The notes under the pieces were generated by a model, which was not told where the DNA came from, did no database searches, and saw only the letters and a program-made list of their open reading frames with translations. From NCBI GenBank assembly GCA_903828235.1, contig CAIKLM010000155.1, positions 23,610 through 87,609 on the forward strand: 64,000 nucleotides of DNA, given 5' to 3'. Positions 18,559 through 28,980 of this stretch are shown piece by piece; within the stretch, counting starts at the first letter, position 1, and every line of letters begins with the position of its first letter. The position numbers were made by a program, and so were the translations under genes. Source of the DNA: an uncultured beta proteobacterium. Lineage in GTDB: Bacteria > Pseudomonadota > Gammaproteobacteria > Burkholderiales > Burkholderiaceae_C.

Positions 18559-19442
18559 TCGAGAACGCGCTCGCGCGCGCCGTGCTGGCGCTGGTCTGGC
18601 TGCTCAGCGCCCTGCCCATGGCGCTGCAGGCGCGCATCGGCCGCGGCGTGGGCCGGCTGATGCACGCGCTGGCCCGCGAGCGCCGCCGCGTGGCGGCCAC
18701 CAACCTGGCGCTGTGCCTGCCCGAGCTGGACGCCGCGGCACGCGACGCGCTGGTGCGCGAGCACTTCGCGCTGGCCGGCCGCAGCCTGCTGGAGCGCGGC
18801 CTGCTGTGGCACGCCTCGGCAGAGCGCCTGAAGCGGCTGGTGCACGTGGAAGGCGACGTGGGCTTCGCCGAGCGCCACCCGGGCCCGGTGATGTGGCTGG
18901 TGCCGCACTTCCTGGCGCTGGAGGTGGCCGGTGCGGCCACGCAGCTGTTCCAGCGGCGCGTGGTGGTCGACGTGTACACGCCGCAGAGCGTGGCCGCCTT
19001 CGACGCCGCGCTGCTGAAGGGCCGCGGCCGCTTCGGCCGCGCCGAGTTCCTGCGGCGCGAGGACGGCGCGCGCGCCATCGTGCGCGCCATCCGCGGCGGG
19101 CGGGTGTTCTTCAACGCGCCCGACATGGACTTCGGCCTGCGCGACGCCGCCTTCGTGCCCTTCTTCGGCCAGCCGGCGGCCACGCTGCTGGCGCCCAGCC
19201 GGCTGGCGCGCAGCCTGGGCATGGCGGTGCAGCCCATCGTGGCCGAGATCCTGCCCGGCGGCCAGGGCTACCGCGTGATCTTCGGCGAGCCCTGGACCGA
19301 CTGGCCCACCGACGATCCGCAGGCCGACGCCGCGCGCATGAACGCCTTCATCGAGGGCCAGATCCGCCAGCGCCCGGCCCAGTACCTGTGGCTGCACAAG
19401 CGTTTCAAGGCGCGGCCGCCGGGGGCGCCGCCGGTGTACTGA
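18555..19442 (+). CDS. Lysophospholipid acyltransferase family (LpxL/LpxP-like), second copy
   Basis: GTG start overlaps upstream stop; VFFNAPDMDFGLRDAAFVPFFGQPAATLLAPSRLA, QYLWLHKRFKARPPG. Confidence 0.92.
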   Translation: MIENALARAVLALVWLLSALPMALQARIGRGVGRLMHALARERRRVAATNLALCLPELDAAARDALVREHFALAGRSLLERGLLWHASAERLKRLVHVEGDVGFAERHPGPVMWLVPHFLALEVAGAATQLFQRRVVVDVYTPQSVAAFDAALLKGRGRFGRAEFLRREDGARAIVRAIRGGRVFFNAPDMDFGLRDAAFVPFFGQPAATLLAPSRLARSLGMAVQPIVAEILPGGQGYRVIFGEPWTDWPTDDPQADAARMNAFIEGQIRQRPAQYLWLHKRFKARPPGAPPVY

Positions 19443-19496
19443 ACCTCACGCTCGGCCGCAGGACACCCCGCCCCGAGCGGGATAATCCCGCCCACC

Positions 19497-20360
19497 ATGG
19501 CGACGCAGCAGCTGGCCTTCACCAAGATGCACGGCGCGGGCAACGACTTCGTCGTGCTCGACGCCACGCGCGCCCCGCTGGCGCTGTCGCCCCAGCAGTT
19601 GCGCCACCTGGGCGACCGCCGCTTCGGCGTCGGCGCCGACCAGATCCTGGCCGTGGAGGCCAGCAGCACGCCGGGCGTGGACTTCCGCTACCGCATCTTC
19701 AACGGCGCCACCGGCGCCGAGGTGGAGCACTGCGGCAACGGCGCGCGCTGCTTCATGCGCTACGTGCACGAGCGCGGCCTGACGCAGGCGCGCCGCGTGA
19801 AGGTGGCCACCGTCAACCGCGTGCTCGAGCTGGTGCTCGAGGACGACGGCCGCGTCACGGTCGACATGGGCCGGCCGATGTTCGCGCACGCGGAAGTGCC
19901 CTTCGACGCCCTCGGGCTGCAGGCGCAGCCCGAGGGTGGCTTCGAGCGCTGGCCGCTGGAGGGCGCCGAGCCCTGGCGCTGGGCGGTGCTGTCGATGGGC
20001 AACCCGCACGCGGTCACGCGCGTCGACGACGTGGACAGCGCGCCCGTGGCCACGCTGGGGCCGCTGGTGGAGCGGCACCCGCGCTTCCCGGCCGGGGTGA
20101 ACGTGGGCTTCCTGCAGGTGCTGTCGGGCGCCGAGGTGCGGCTGCGCGTGCACGAGCGCGACGCCGGCGAGACGCTGGCCTGCGGCACCGGCGCCTGCGC
20201 CGCCGTGGTGGCGGGCGTGCGCCTGGGCTGGCTGTCCGGCGACGTCGAGGTGCACACCCGGGGCGGCCGCCTGCGCATCCGCTGGGGCGGCGGCGCGGAC
20301 GACGCCGTGCGCATGACCGGCCCCGCCGAGACCGTCTACCAAGGAGAGATCGCACTGTGA
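19497..20360 (+). CDS. dapF: Diaminopimelate epimerase
   Basis: [48 protein letters not shown]. Confidence 0.98.
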   Translation: MATQQLAFTKMHGAGNDFVVLDATRAPLALSPQQLRHLGDRRFGVGADQILAVEASSTPGVDFRYRIFNGATGAEVEHCGNGARCFMRYVHERGLTQARRVKVATVNRVLELVLEDDGRVTVDMGRPMFAHAEVPFDALGLQAQPEGGFERWPLEGAEPWRWAVLSMGNPHAVTRVDDVDSAPVATLGPLVERHPRFPAGVNVGFLQVLSGAEVRLRVHERDAGETLACGTGACAAVVAGVRLGWLSGDVEVHTRGGRLRIRWGGGADDAVRMTGPAETVYQGEIAL

Positions 20361-21058
20361 GTTCCACCAGCGGCCCCCTCGCCGGCATCACCGAGGCCGA
20401 CATCGCCCACTACCTGGCCAACAACCCGGCCTTCTTCGAGCGCCACGCCGAGTTGCTGGCCAGCATCACGCTGACCAGCCCGCACGGCCAGCGCGCCGTG
20501 TCGCTGCAGGAGCGGCAGATGGAAATGCTGCGCGAGCGCATCAAGGGCCTGGAGCTGCGCATCGTGGACATGATCCGCCACGGCCAGGAGAACCTGGCCA
20601 TCGCCGACCGCATCCACCGCACCACGCGCCGCCTGCTGCTGACCACCGACGCCGCGCTGCTGCCGGTGCGCCTGGTAGAGACGCTCAAGCACGAGTTCCT
20701 CATCCCGCAGGCCGGCATCCGGCTGTGGGGCGTGGCCGCCGAGCACGCCGCCGAGCCCTGGGCGCAGGAGGCCAGCGACGACGTGCGCACCTTCGCGGCC
20801 AGCCTGACGCTGCCCTTCTGCGGCGCCAATGGCGGCTTCGAGGCCGCGCGCTGGCTGGGCGAGGGCCCCGTGGCCTCGCTGGCCATGCTGCCGCTGCGCC
20901 AGGGCCATGGCGACAAGGAAAGCTGCTTCGGCCTGCTGGTGCTGGGCTCACCCGACCCCACGCGCTACGCGGCCGACATGGGCACCGACTTCCTCGCGCG
21001 CATCGCCGAGGTGGCCAGCGCGGCGCTGTCGCGGCTGCGCGCGCCGGCCGCGGCCTGA
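20357..21058 (+). CDS. DUF484 family protein
   Basis: [51 protein letters not shown]. Confidence 0.93.
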   Translation: MSSTSGPLAGITEADIAHYLANNPAFFERHAELLASITLTSPHGQRAVSLQERQMEMLRERIKGLELRIVDMIRHGQENLAIADRIHRTTRRLLLTTDAALLPVRLVETLKHEFLIPQAGIRLWGVAAEHAAEPWAQEASDDVRTFAASLTLPFCGANGGFEAARWLGEGPVASLAMLPLRQGHGDKESCFGLLVLGSPDPTRYAADMGTDFLARIAEVASAALSRLRAPAAA

Positions 21059-21074
21059 CGCCCGCCTGCGGCCC

Positions 21075-22028
21075 ATGGCCACGCCGGCATCGCCCGCGCT
21101 GCAGGCCTTCCTGCAGCACCTGGCGGTGGAGCGCCGGCTGGCCGAGCGTACGCGCGCCATGTACGCCGAGGCGCTGGTGCGGCTGGAGCGCTTCGCGGCC
21201 GAGGCCGGCGTGGCGCTGGAAGCCGCCGGCCCGCACCACCTGCGCAGCTTCATGGTGCAGCTGCGCAGCCTGGGGCTTGCGCCGCGCAGCATCGCCATCG
21301 CGTTGGCGGCCTGGCGCGGCCTGTACCGCTGGTGGGGCCGGCAGGGCGTGGTGGCCGCCAACCCGGTGGACGGCCTGCGCCCGCCCAAGGCCCCCAAGCC
21401 GCTGCCCAAGGCGCTGAGCGTGCAGCAGGCGGTGGCGCTGGCCGCGCACCCGGGCGTGGCCGGCTCGGGCCCGCTGGCCGCCGCGCTGGCCGCGCGCGAC
21501 CACGCCATCGGCGAGCTGCTCTACGGCGCCGGCCTGCGCATCGGCGAGCTGCTGGGCCTGGACGTGCAGGGCGGCCCCACGGCCGCCGGCTGGGTGGACC
21601 TGGCGGACGGCGATGGCGCCACCGCGCACGTGCTGGGCAAGGGCGCCAAGCGCCGCAGCGTGCCGGTGGGCGGCCCCGCGCTGGCGGCGCTGCGGGCGTG
21701 GCTGCAGCACCGGCCGGCGCTGGCCGCGGCGGGCGAGCCGGCGCTGTTCGTCAGCCGGCGCGGCGTGCGGCTGAGCCCGAACCAGCTGCGCCTGCGCCTG
21801 GCTGCCCAGGCGCAGCAGGCCGGCCTGCCCACCAAGGTGCACCCGCACATGCTGCGCCACAGCTACGCCAGCCACCTGCTGCAGAGCAGCGGCGACCTGC
21901 GCGCCGTGCAGGAGCTGCTGGGCCACGCCAGCATCGGCACGACGCAGGTCTACACCAAGCTCGACTTCCAGCACCTGGCGCAGGTGTACGACGCGGCCCA
22001 CCCGCGCGCCAAGGCGAAGAAGGGCTGA
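21075..22028 (+). CDS. xerC: Tyrosine recombinase XerC
   Basis: ELLYGAGLRIGELLGLD, HPHMLRHSYASHLLQSSGDLRAVQELLGHASIGTTQVYTKLDFQHLAQVYDAAHPRA; downstream of dapF-DUF484. Confidence 0.95.
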   Translation: MATPASPALQAFLQHLAVERRLAERTRAMYAEALVRLERFAAEAGVALEAAGPHHLRSFMVQLRSLGLAPRSIAIALAAWRGLYRWWGRQGVVAANPVDGLRPPKAPKPLPKALSVQQAVALAAHPGVAGSGPLAAALAARDHAIGELLYGAGLRIGELLGLDVQGGPTAAGWVDLADGDGATAHVLGKGAKRRSVPVGGPALAALRAWLQHRPALAAAGEPALFVSRRGVRLSPNQLRLRLAAQAQQAGLPTKVHPHMLRHSYASHLLQSSGDLRAVQELLGHASIGTTQVYTKLDFQHLAQVYDAAHPRAKAKKG

Positions 22029-22940
22029 TCAGGCCGCCGCGTCGCGCAGCCGCTCGCGCATCAGCGCCCGCAGCGTCTGCAGCCCCGGCGGCTCGGTGCG
22101 GCGGCGCAGCGTGACGAGGCCAAAGCGCGCCGTGGCCTTCAGCTCCGGCGCCACGCGCAGCTCGGCCAGGTCGGGCGCGGCGGCGCGGATGGCCAGCAGC
22201 ACGGCGTCGCTGCGGCGCGCCACCTCCACCAGGCTGGGCAGCTCGTCGCAGCGCAGCGTGACGAGCACGTCGGGGTGGGCCTGCGGGCCGTAGCGCTCGA
22301 CCAGCACGCGCGCCACCTCGTCCGACAGCGGCGTGCTGGCCACCGGGTACTGGCGCAGCAGGGCCAGGTCGGCCGGCGCGCGGCGACGCGCCAGCGGGTG
22401 GCCGCGCCGCACCAGGAAGGCGCCGCGCATCTCGTGCAGCTCGCGCGTGTCGAGGTCGGGTGCGGGGCGCAGCGAGCGTGCGTCCACCACCAGCGCGTCG
22501 AGCGTGCGCTCGCGCAGCGCCTGCACCAGCTGCTCGGTGGCGGCGCGAGCCACCTGCAGCTGCAGCCGCGGGTGCTGCAGCGCGCACTGCAGCAGCAGCG
22601 GCGTCATCAGCATCGAGCCCGGGCCCGAGCCCAGGCCCACGTGCAGCGTGCCCTCGTCGCCACTGCCGCCGCCGGGGGCCGGAGCCAGCCGGCGCGCGCG
22701 CTCGCGCAGGTCGTCGGCGGCCAGCACCAGCTCGCCGGCGCGCTCGGCCATTTCGCGGCCGAAGGGCGTCAGCTCGCTGCGGCGGCCGACGCGGTCGAAC
22801 AGGCGCTGCCCGAGCTCGGACTCGAGCGCGCCGATGCTGCGGCTGAGCGCGGGCTGCGTGATGAACAGCGCCGCCGCCGAGCGGCTGAACGAGCCCGTGC
22901 GGGCCAGCGACAGCAGGTGGCGCAGTTGGACCAGCGTCAT
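22029..22940 (-). CDS. LysR family transcriptional regulator
   Basis: MTLVQLRHLLSLARTGSFSRSAAALFITQPALSRSIGALESELGQRLFDR. Confidence 0.95.
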   Translation of the reverse strand: MTLVQLRHLLSLARTGSFSRSAAALFITQPALSRSIGALESELGQRLFDRVGRRSELTPFGREMAERAGELVLAADDLRERARRLAPAPGGGSGDEGTLHVGLGSGPGSMLMTPLLLQCALQHPRLQLQVARAATEQLVQALRERTLDALVVDARSLRPAPDLDTRELHEMRGAFLVRRGHPLARRRAPADLALLRQYPVASTPLSDEVARVLVERYGPQAHPDVLVTLRCDELPSLVEVARRSDAVLLAIRAAAPDLAELRVAPELKATARFGLVTLRRRTEPPGLQTLRALMRERLRDAAA

Positions 22941-22968
22941 CGGGCGCTCTCCTCATTGATGAGTTGAG

Positions 22969-22994
22969 TGCATCGTAAATCAAAGAACAATGCA
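22969..22994. promoter_or_regulatory. Inverted repeat TGCAT-N16-ATGCA in LysR/Bug divergent intergenic region
   Basis: tgcatcgtaaatcaaagaacaatgca between divergent genes. Confidence 0.3.
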
Positions 22995-23081
22995 TTGGAC
23001 GTTCAGGCCCGGCTGCCCAACGATGCGATCCGCAGACCCTGCAACCGCCGCCTCGGCGCCACCCCAACCGGAGTTCCTGTC

Positions 23082-24068
23082 ATGTCGCTGCCTCGAAGCA
23101 TCCGCCGTTTGTGTGCCCTGGCCGGCCTGCTGGCCGTCAGCACCACGGCCCTCGCCCAAGCCTGGCCCACCAAGCCGGTGAACCTGATGGTTCCCTACCC
23201 CGCGGGCGGGCCGTCCGACGCGATCGCCCGCATCATGAACACGCCGCTGGGCAAGGAACTGGGCCAGCAGGTGCTGGTCGAGAACCTCGGCGGCGTGGCC
23301 GGCGCGCTGGGTGCGCAGAAGGTGCTGTCGGCGCCGGCCGACGGCCAGTACATCTTCCAGGGCTCGCCCAACGAGGTGATCCTGTCGCCGCTGGCCAATG
23401 CCGCCGTCAAGCTCAAGGCCGAAGACTTCCGCCTGGTGCACCCGGTGGCCGACGCGGTGATGGTGTTCGTCACCCGCAAGGACCTCGGCGTCAACAGCGT
23501 CGACGAGCTGATCGCGCTGGCGCGCAAGTCGGCCGACCGGCCGCTGACCTACGGCAGCGTGGGCATCGGCTCGCTGTACCACCTGATCCTGGAGCAGGCG
23601 CAGGCGCAGACCTGCATCAAGCTGGCGCACGTGCCCTACAAGGGCAACGCGCCGCTGCTGCAGGACATCGCCGGCGGCCAGGTGGACTTCGCCGTGCTGG
23701 TGTACAGCGCCGGCATGGGTGCGCTGGCCGAGCAGGGCCGGCTGCGCGTGATCGGCCAGCTCGGCGCGCAGCGCTCGGAGCTGCTGAAGAACGTGCCCAC
23801 GGCCAGCGAGGGCCGCGAGCTGAAGAACTTCGCGTTCAAGATCTGGACCGGCTTCATGGTGCCCCGCAACACCCCCGAGCCCGTGGTGCAGCGCCTGCAC
23901 GCCGCGATCGGCAAGGCGCTGCAGGACCCCGGCGTGCGCTCGCAGCTGGCCGCGCAGACGCAAGCCGCCGCCGCGCCGATGAGCCTGGCAGAGTCGGCCC
24001 GCTTCTTCGAGGCCGAGACGGCGCGCTACCGCGGCATCGCGCGGCAGATCAACCTGCAGCCGCAGTAA
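23082..24068 (+). CDS. Bug/TctC-type tripartite tricarboxylate transporter substrate-binding protein
   Basis: WPTKPVNLMVPYPAGGPSDAIARIMNTPLGKELGQQVLVENLGGVAG. Confidence 0.95.
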   Translation: MSLPRSIRRLCALAGLLAVSTTALAQAWPTKPVNLMVPYPAGGPSDAIARIMNTPLGKELGQQVLVENLGGVAGALGAQKVLSAPADGQYIFQGSPNEVILSPLANAAVKLKAEDFRLVHPVADAVMVFVTRKDLGVNSVDELIALARKSADRPLTYGSVGIGSLYHLILEQAQAQTCIKLAHVPYKGNAPLLQDIAGGQVDFAVLVYSAGMGALAEQGRLRVIGQLGAQRSELLKNVPTASEGRELKNFAFKIWTGFMVPRNTPEPVVQRLHAAIGKALQDPGVRSQLAAQTQAAAAPMSLAESARFFEAETARYRGIARQINLQPQ

Positions 24069-24099
24069 GCCCTCCGCCCCCCTCCCCGGAGCCCGCCCC

Positions 24100-25284
24100 G
24101 TGACCTACCTGCTCGATGCCCTGCACGCCCGGGTCGGCGAGTTCGTGGCGCTGCGGCGCGACATCCACCGCCACCCCGAGCTGGCTTTCGAGGAGCACCG
24201 CACCGCGGCGCTCGTGGCCGACAAGCTCGAGGGCTGGGGCTACGCCGTCACACGCGGCGTGGGCGGCACCGGGGTGGTGGGCACGCTGGTGCGCGGGCAG
24301 GGCGTGCGCCGCCTGGGGCTGCGTGCCGACATGGACGCACTGCCCATCCACGAGGCCAGCGGCCGCGAGTGGGCCAGCCAGCGCCCGGGCCTGATGCACG
24401 CCTGCGGCCACGACGGCCACACCGCGATGCTGCTGGCCGCTGCGCGTCGCCTGGCCGAGGACGGCGGCTTCGACGGCACGCTGCACCTGATCTTCCAGCC
24501 GGCCGAGGAAGGCGGCGGCGGCGCGCTGCGCATGATGGCCGACGGGCTGTTCGAGCGCTTCCCCTGCGACGCCGTGTTCGCCATGCACAACATGCCCGGC
24601 GTGCCGCAGGGCCACCTGGTGCTGCGCGACGGCGCGGCCATGGCCTCGTCGGACTACGCCACCATCACGCTCACCGGCACCGGCGGCCACGGCGCCATGC
24701 CGCAGCACGCGGCCGACCCCATCGTGGCTGCGGCCAGCCTGGTGATGGCGCTGCAGACCGTGGTGTCGCGCAACGTCGACCCGCTGCAGGCCGCGGTGGT
24801 GACGGTGGGCGCGCTGCACGCGGGGCAGGCCAACAACGTGATCCCGGCCACCGCGACGCTGGAGCTGAGCGTGCGCGCCCTGGACCGCGGCGTGCGCGCG
24901 CTGCTTGAGCAGCGCATCCGCGCGCTGGCCGAGGCGCAGGCGGCGAGCTTCGGCGTGCGCGCCGAGGTGGCCTGGCGGCCGGGCTACGCGGTGCTCGTCA
25001 ACAGCACCGCCGAGACCGAGTTCGCGCGCGCCGTGGCGCTGGAGCTGCTGGGCGCGGAACGCGTGACGCTGCAGGGCCCGCCGCTGACCGGCAGCGAGGA
25101 CTTCGCCTTCATGCTCGAGCAGCGGCCGGGCTCGTACCTGCTCATCGGCAACGGCGACGGCCCGGGCTCGTGCATGGTGCACAACCCCGGATTCGACTTC
25201 AACGACGACAACATCGCCGTCGGCAGCGCCTTCTGGGTGCGGCTGGCGCAACGCTTCCTGAACCCCACGGGAGAACTGGCATGA
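24100..25284 (+). CDS. M20 family amidohydrolase (hippurate hydrolase-like)
   Basis: LRRDIHRHPELAFEEHRTA, LMHACGHDGHTAMLLAAARRLAED, IFQPAEEGGGGALRMMADGLFE. Confidence 0.95.
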   Translation: MTYLLDALHARVGEFVALRRDIHRHPELAFEEHRTAALVADKLEGWGYAVTRGVGGTGVVGTLVRGQGVRRLGLRADMDALPIHEASGREWASQRPGLMHACGHDGHTAMLLAAARRLAEDGGFDGTLHLIFQPAEEGGGGALRMMADGLFERFPCDAVFAMHNMPGVPQGHLVLRDGAAMASSDYATITLTGTGGHGAMPQHAADPIVAAASLVMALQTVVSRNVDPLQAAVVTVGALHAGQANNVIPATATLELSVRALDRGVRALLEQRIRALAEAQAASFGVRAEVAWRPGYAVLVNSTAETEFARAVALELLGAERVTLQGPPLTGSEDFAFMLEQRPGSYLLIGNGDGPGSCMVHNPGFDFNDDNIAVGSAFWVRLAQRFLNPTGELA

Positions 25285-26582
25285 ACGTGATCATCCTCGG
25301 CGCCGGCCTGCTCGGCGTCACCTCGGCCTACTACCTGCGCCAGCTGGGCCACGACGTCACCGTGGTCGACCGCCAGGCCACGCCCGCGGCCGAGACCAGC
25401 TTCGCCAACGGCGGCCAGATCTCGGTGAGCCACGCCGAGCCCTGGGCCAACCCGGGCGCGCCGCTGAAGCTGCTGCAGTGGCTGGGGCGCGAAGACGCTC
25501 CGCTGCTGTTCCGCCTGCGCGCCGACATGCGGCAGTGGCTGTGGGGCCTGCAGTTCCTGCGCGAGTGCACGCCGGGCCGCACGCGCCACAACATCGAGCA
25601 GATCGTGCGCCTGGGCACCTACAGCCGCAGCATGCTGCAGGCGCTGCGCGCCGAGCGCGGCCTGGCCTACGACCAGCGCACGCAGGGCATCCTGCACTTC
25701 TACACGAACCCCAAGGAGTTCGCGGCCGCCGAGGCCCCCGCGGCGCAGATGCGCGCGCTGGGCTGCGACCGCCGCGTGATCAGCGCCGACGAGGCCGTGG
25801 CGCTGGAGCCGGCGCTGCGCCACATCCGCCCGCAGCTGGCTGGTGCCACCTACACGGCCGAGGACGAATCGGGGGACGCCAACCGCTTCGCCCGCGAGCT
25901 GGTGCAGCGCTGCATCGACGACGGCGTCGTCTTCCGCATGAGCCACACGGTGACGGCGCTGCGCACGGCCGGCGGCGCCATCGACCACGTCGAGGCCACC
26001 GACAGCGAGGGCCGCTTCCAGCGCCTGCGCGCCGACGCCTACGTGCTGGCCATGGGCAGCCTGAGCCCGATGCTGGCGGCGCCGCTGGGCATCAGGCTGC
26101 CCATCTACCCGGCCAAGGGCTACTCGGTGACCATGCCGGTGAAGGACGAGGCGCTGGCGCACCAGGTGTCGCTGACCGACGACGAGTACAAGCTGGTGTT
26201 CTCGCGCCTGGGCAACCGGCTGCGCATCGCCGGCACGGCCGAGCTCAACGGCTACGACCGCGACTTGAACCGCGTGCGCTGCGAGGCCATCGTCAAGCGC
26301 GTGGAGCAGCTGTTCCCCGGCGCGGGCGACACCGAGCAGGCGCAGTTCTGGACCGGCCTGCGCCCGGCCACGCCGAGCAACGTGCCCATCATCGGCCGCT
26401 CGAAGCTGCCCAACCTGTTCCTGAACACTGGCCACGGCACGCTGGGCTGGACGCACGCCTGCGGCTCGGGCAAGAGCATCGCGCGCATCGTCAGCGGCCT
26501 GGTGCCCGAGGTGGACTTCGCGTTCACGGGGCTGCAGGCCGCGCGCCGCGGCACGCGGGCGGGCGCGGCACAGCCGGCCTGA
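25281..26582 (+). CDS. dadA: D-amino acid dehydrogenase
   Basis: MNVIILGAGLLGVTSAYYLRQLGHDVTVVDRQATPAAETSFANGGQISVSHAEPWANP; GTLGWTHACGSGKSIARIVSG. Confidence 0.94.
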   Translation: MNVIILGAGLLGVTSAYYLRQLGHDVTVVDRQATPAAETSFANGGQISVSHAEPWANPGAPLKLLQWLGREDAPLLFRLRADMRQWLWGLQFLRECTPGRTRHNIEQIVRLGTYSRSMLQALRAERGLAYDQRTQGILHFYTNPKEFAAAEAPAAQMRALGCDRRVISADEAVALEPALRHIRPQLAGATYTAEDESGDANRFARELVQRCIDDGVVFRMSHTVTALRTAGGAIDHVEATDSEGRFQRLRADAYVLAMGSLSPMLAAPLGIRLPIYPAKGYSVTMPVKDEALAHQVSLTDDEYKLVFSRLGNRLRIAGTAELNGYDRDLNRVRCEAIVKRVEQLFPGAGDTEQAQFWTGLRPATPSNVPIIGRSKLPNLFLNTGHGTLGWTHACGSGKSIARIVSGLVPEVDFAFTGLQAARRGTRAGAAQPA

Positions 26583-26625
26583 GGCCCCGGGGCGGCGGCC
26601 GGGGTCGCGCGGCCGAGGCCTCGCG

Positions 26626-27576
26626 GTGGACAATGCCGCGGTGCCCGCAGGACGCCTTGCCCCGCCAACGCCGCAGTTCCTGGCGCACGCAGGCCGCTGC
26701 GCACGGCGTGCGCTGCTGGCGGTCGCTCTGGTCCTGCCGACGTCGCCGTGGGCGAACGGGCCCGCGCCCGTGCCCGAGCGCGTGGAGTTGCCCAGCCTGG
26801 ACCGCAGCGGCGGCGAGCCGGTGCGGCTGCCCGGCTTCTGGTTCGCGGCGGCCGCGTCCGGCGAGGGCTCGGCGCGGCCTGCGCTGGTGCTGCTGCACGG
26901 CTGCGGCGGGCCGTATGCAGCGCGCGGGCAGCGGCTCTCGGAGCGCATGCTGGAGTACGCCGCCTGGCTCAACGCGCTTGGCGTGCACGCGCTGGTGATC
27001 GATTCGCTCTCGCCGCGCGGCGAGAGCGAGCTGTGCACGCAGCGCCTGGCCGAGCGCCGCGTCACGCAGGTGCACCGCCGGCGCGATGCGCTCGGCGCCC
27101 TGCAGTGGCTGGCCCGGCAGCCGGGCGTGGATGCGCAGCGCCTGGGCCTGCTGGGCTGGTCGCACGGCGGCAGCACGGTGCTGGCGGCGACCAACCTCAA
27201 CCACCCGGAGGTGCGGCGCCTGACTCTGCGGCCGGCCCTGGCCGTGGCCTTCTACCCCGGCTGCGGAGCCGAGCTGCGCGCCGGCTACCTGGCCGCCGCG
27301 CCGCTGCTGCTGCAGGTTGGCGAGGACGACGACTGGACCCCGCCCGAGCCCTGCCGGCAACTGGCCGCGCAGGCCAGCGGCGCGGCGGTGGTCTTCCACG
27401 CCTACCCCGGCGCGGTGCACGGCTTCGACGGCACCGCTGCCGGGACCGTGCTGCGCGAAGTGCCCAATGGCGTGCGCCCCGGCCAGGGCGTGCGCTTCGG
27501 CGGCCAGCCCGAGGCGCGCGCGCAGTCGCGCGAGCGATTGCACGCCTTCCTGCGCGCGCAGGCGGACGTGCGGTAG
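26626..27576 (+). CDS. Dienelactone hydrolase-like alpha/beta hydrolase, exported
   Basis: LVLLHGCGGPYAARGQRLSERM, LGLLGWSHGGSTVLAA, HAYPGAVHGFD; N-terminal signal. Confidence 0.85.
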   Translation: MDNAAVPAGRLAPPTPQFLAHAGRCARRALLAVALVLPTSPWANGPAPVPERVELPSLDRSGGEPVRLPGFWFAAAASGEGSARPALVLLHGCGGPYAARGQRLSERMLEYAAWLNALGVHALVIDSLSPRGESELCTQRLAERRVTQVHRRRDALGALQWLARQPGVDAQRLGLLGWSHGGSTVLAATNLNHPEVRRLTLRPALAVAFYPGCGAELRAGYLAAAPLLLQVGEDDDWTPPEPCRQLAAQASGAAVVFHAYPGAVHGFDGTAAGTVLREVPNGVRPGQGVRFGGQPEARAQSRERLHAFLRAQADVR

Positions 27577-27602
27577 TCGCCGCCAAGGCGCCGCGGGGCG
27601 CC

Positions 27603-28775
27603 TCAGGCCGCCTGCAGGCCGACCTGGACCTGGTTGCGGCCGTCGCGCTTGGCGCGGTACAGCGCGTCGTCGGCGCGGGCCAGGGCGGCGTCGAGCGGCT
27701 CGCCGGGGCCGGCCATGGCCACGCCGATGCTGACGGTGAGCCCGGTGTGGAGCCCGGGTATCGCCCGCCACCGGGCCTGTTCCACGGCCAGGCGCAGCCG
27801 CTCGGCCACCGCCCGCGCCGTGGGCAGCCCGTCGACGGGCACGATGGCCACGAACTCCTCGCCGCCGTAGCGCGCCAGCGGCGCGTCGGGCCGCAATTGC
27901 GCCTGCAACGTGGCCGCCGCCAGGCGCAGCGCCTCATTGCCACAGGCGTGGCCGGAGCGGTCGTTGACGGCCTTGAAGTGGTCGATGTCCAGGATCAGCA
28001 CGGCCACGGAGCCGCCGCGCCCGAGCTCGGCCGCCACCAGGGCAGGCGCCGTCTCGCGCAGTGCACGCCGCGTCAGCACGCCGGTGAGCTCGTCGGTGCT
28101 GGCCCGGCGATGCAGCCGCTGCTGCAGCATCGCGTTGACCAGGCCCAGCATCAAGGTGGAGAAGACGATGGGCAGCACGCCGTAGGTGGCCGCCACCGCC
28201 GGCAGCACCGCCTCGGGCAGGTACAGCTGGTCGATGCGGGGCGGGCCGTCGTAGGCGATCGTGTAGGCCAGCCGCAGCCAGCTCGAAGACACCACCAGCA
28301 GCAGCACGAGCCCGAACACGCGCTCGGTGGCGTTGCGCGGGCTGGCGACGAAGCCCCGGCTCTGCCAGGTGGCCCAGGTGGTGCACAGCGCCAGCATGGC
28401 GGCGTAGGCCCGGCCCAGCACCATCGCCCCGGCTTCCTGGGCGAGCAGCAGGCCCAGCACCAGGCCTGCGACGAGCGCTCCCAGCACGCCGGCCGAGGGG
28501 TCGCGGCCCTGCATCAGGCCCAGCCCGTGCGCCAGCAGCACGATGCCGCACAGCGTGCCGAAGGTCATCGTGAGCTGCAACGTCGGGTGTCCGATGACCG
28601 GGCCCAGGCCAGCCGGCACCATCCCGAGGCCGAAGGTCACCAGGGCCGCTGCGCACCAGCCCAGCGCGCCGCGCAGCCGCTCCTCGTCGGGGCGGGCCAG
28701 CCGCAGCATGGCGGCCCCGGCCAGCGCCGAGACGCCGGAGATCAGGTAGGCCGTCAGGACATCGACGTGCAGCAT
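27603..28775 (-). CDS. GGDEF domain diguanylate cyclase with N-terminal TM region
   Basis: STDELTGVLTRRALRE, ILDIDHFKAVND, RYGGEEFVAIVP. Confidence 0.95.
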   Translation of the reverse strand: MLHVDVLTAYLISGVSALAGAAMLRLARPDEERLRGALGWCAAALVTFGLGMVPAGLGPVIGHPTLQLTMTFGTLCGIVLLAHGLGLMQGRDPSAGVLGALVAGLVLGLLLAQEAGAMVLGRAYAAMLALCTTWATWQSRGFVASPRNATERVFGLVLLLVVSSSWLRLAYTIAYDGPPRIDQLYLPEAVLPAVAATYGVLPIVFSTLMLGLVNAMLQQRLHRRASTDELTGVLTRRALRETAPALVAAELGRGGSVAVLILDIDHFKAVNDRSGHACGNEALRLAAATLQAQLRPDAPLARYGGEEFVAIVPVDGLPTARAVAERLRLAVEQARWRAIPGLHTGLTVSIGVAMAGPGEPLDAALARADDALYRAKRDGRNQVQVGLQAA

Positions 28776-28980
28776 GCCGTCGGCCGGGTGGGCTCCAGGG
28801 GCTCCATCTGCAGGCCTTCGGCGGCGGCGCGCAGGACTTGAGGCCTGCCGGCACCCGGGTGCGCGCAGCGGCGGCGGCGGCTGCAAGAATGCGCAGCCTC
28901 ACGTACCGAGGGAACTCCAGGATGACACCCGCCCCGCTCGCCGGCAGCGCAGGCCGCAGCGGCCGCACCTCTGCGGCGCC

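Noticed and set aside
21075-22028. Tyrosine recombinase as possible integrase of a mobile element
   Set aside because: It is the chromosomal XerC in the conserved dapF-DUF484-xerC order, not an island integrase.
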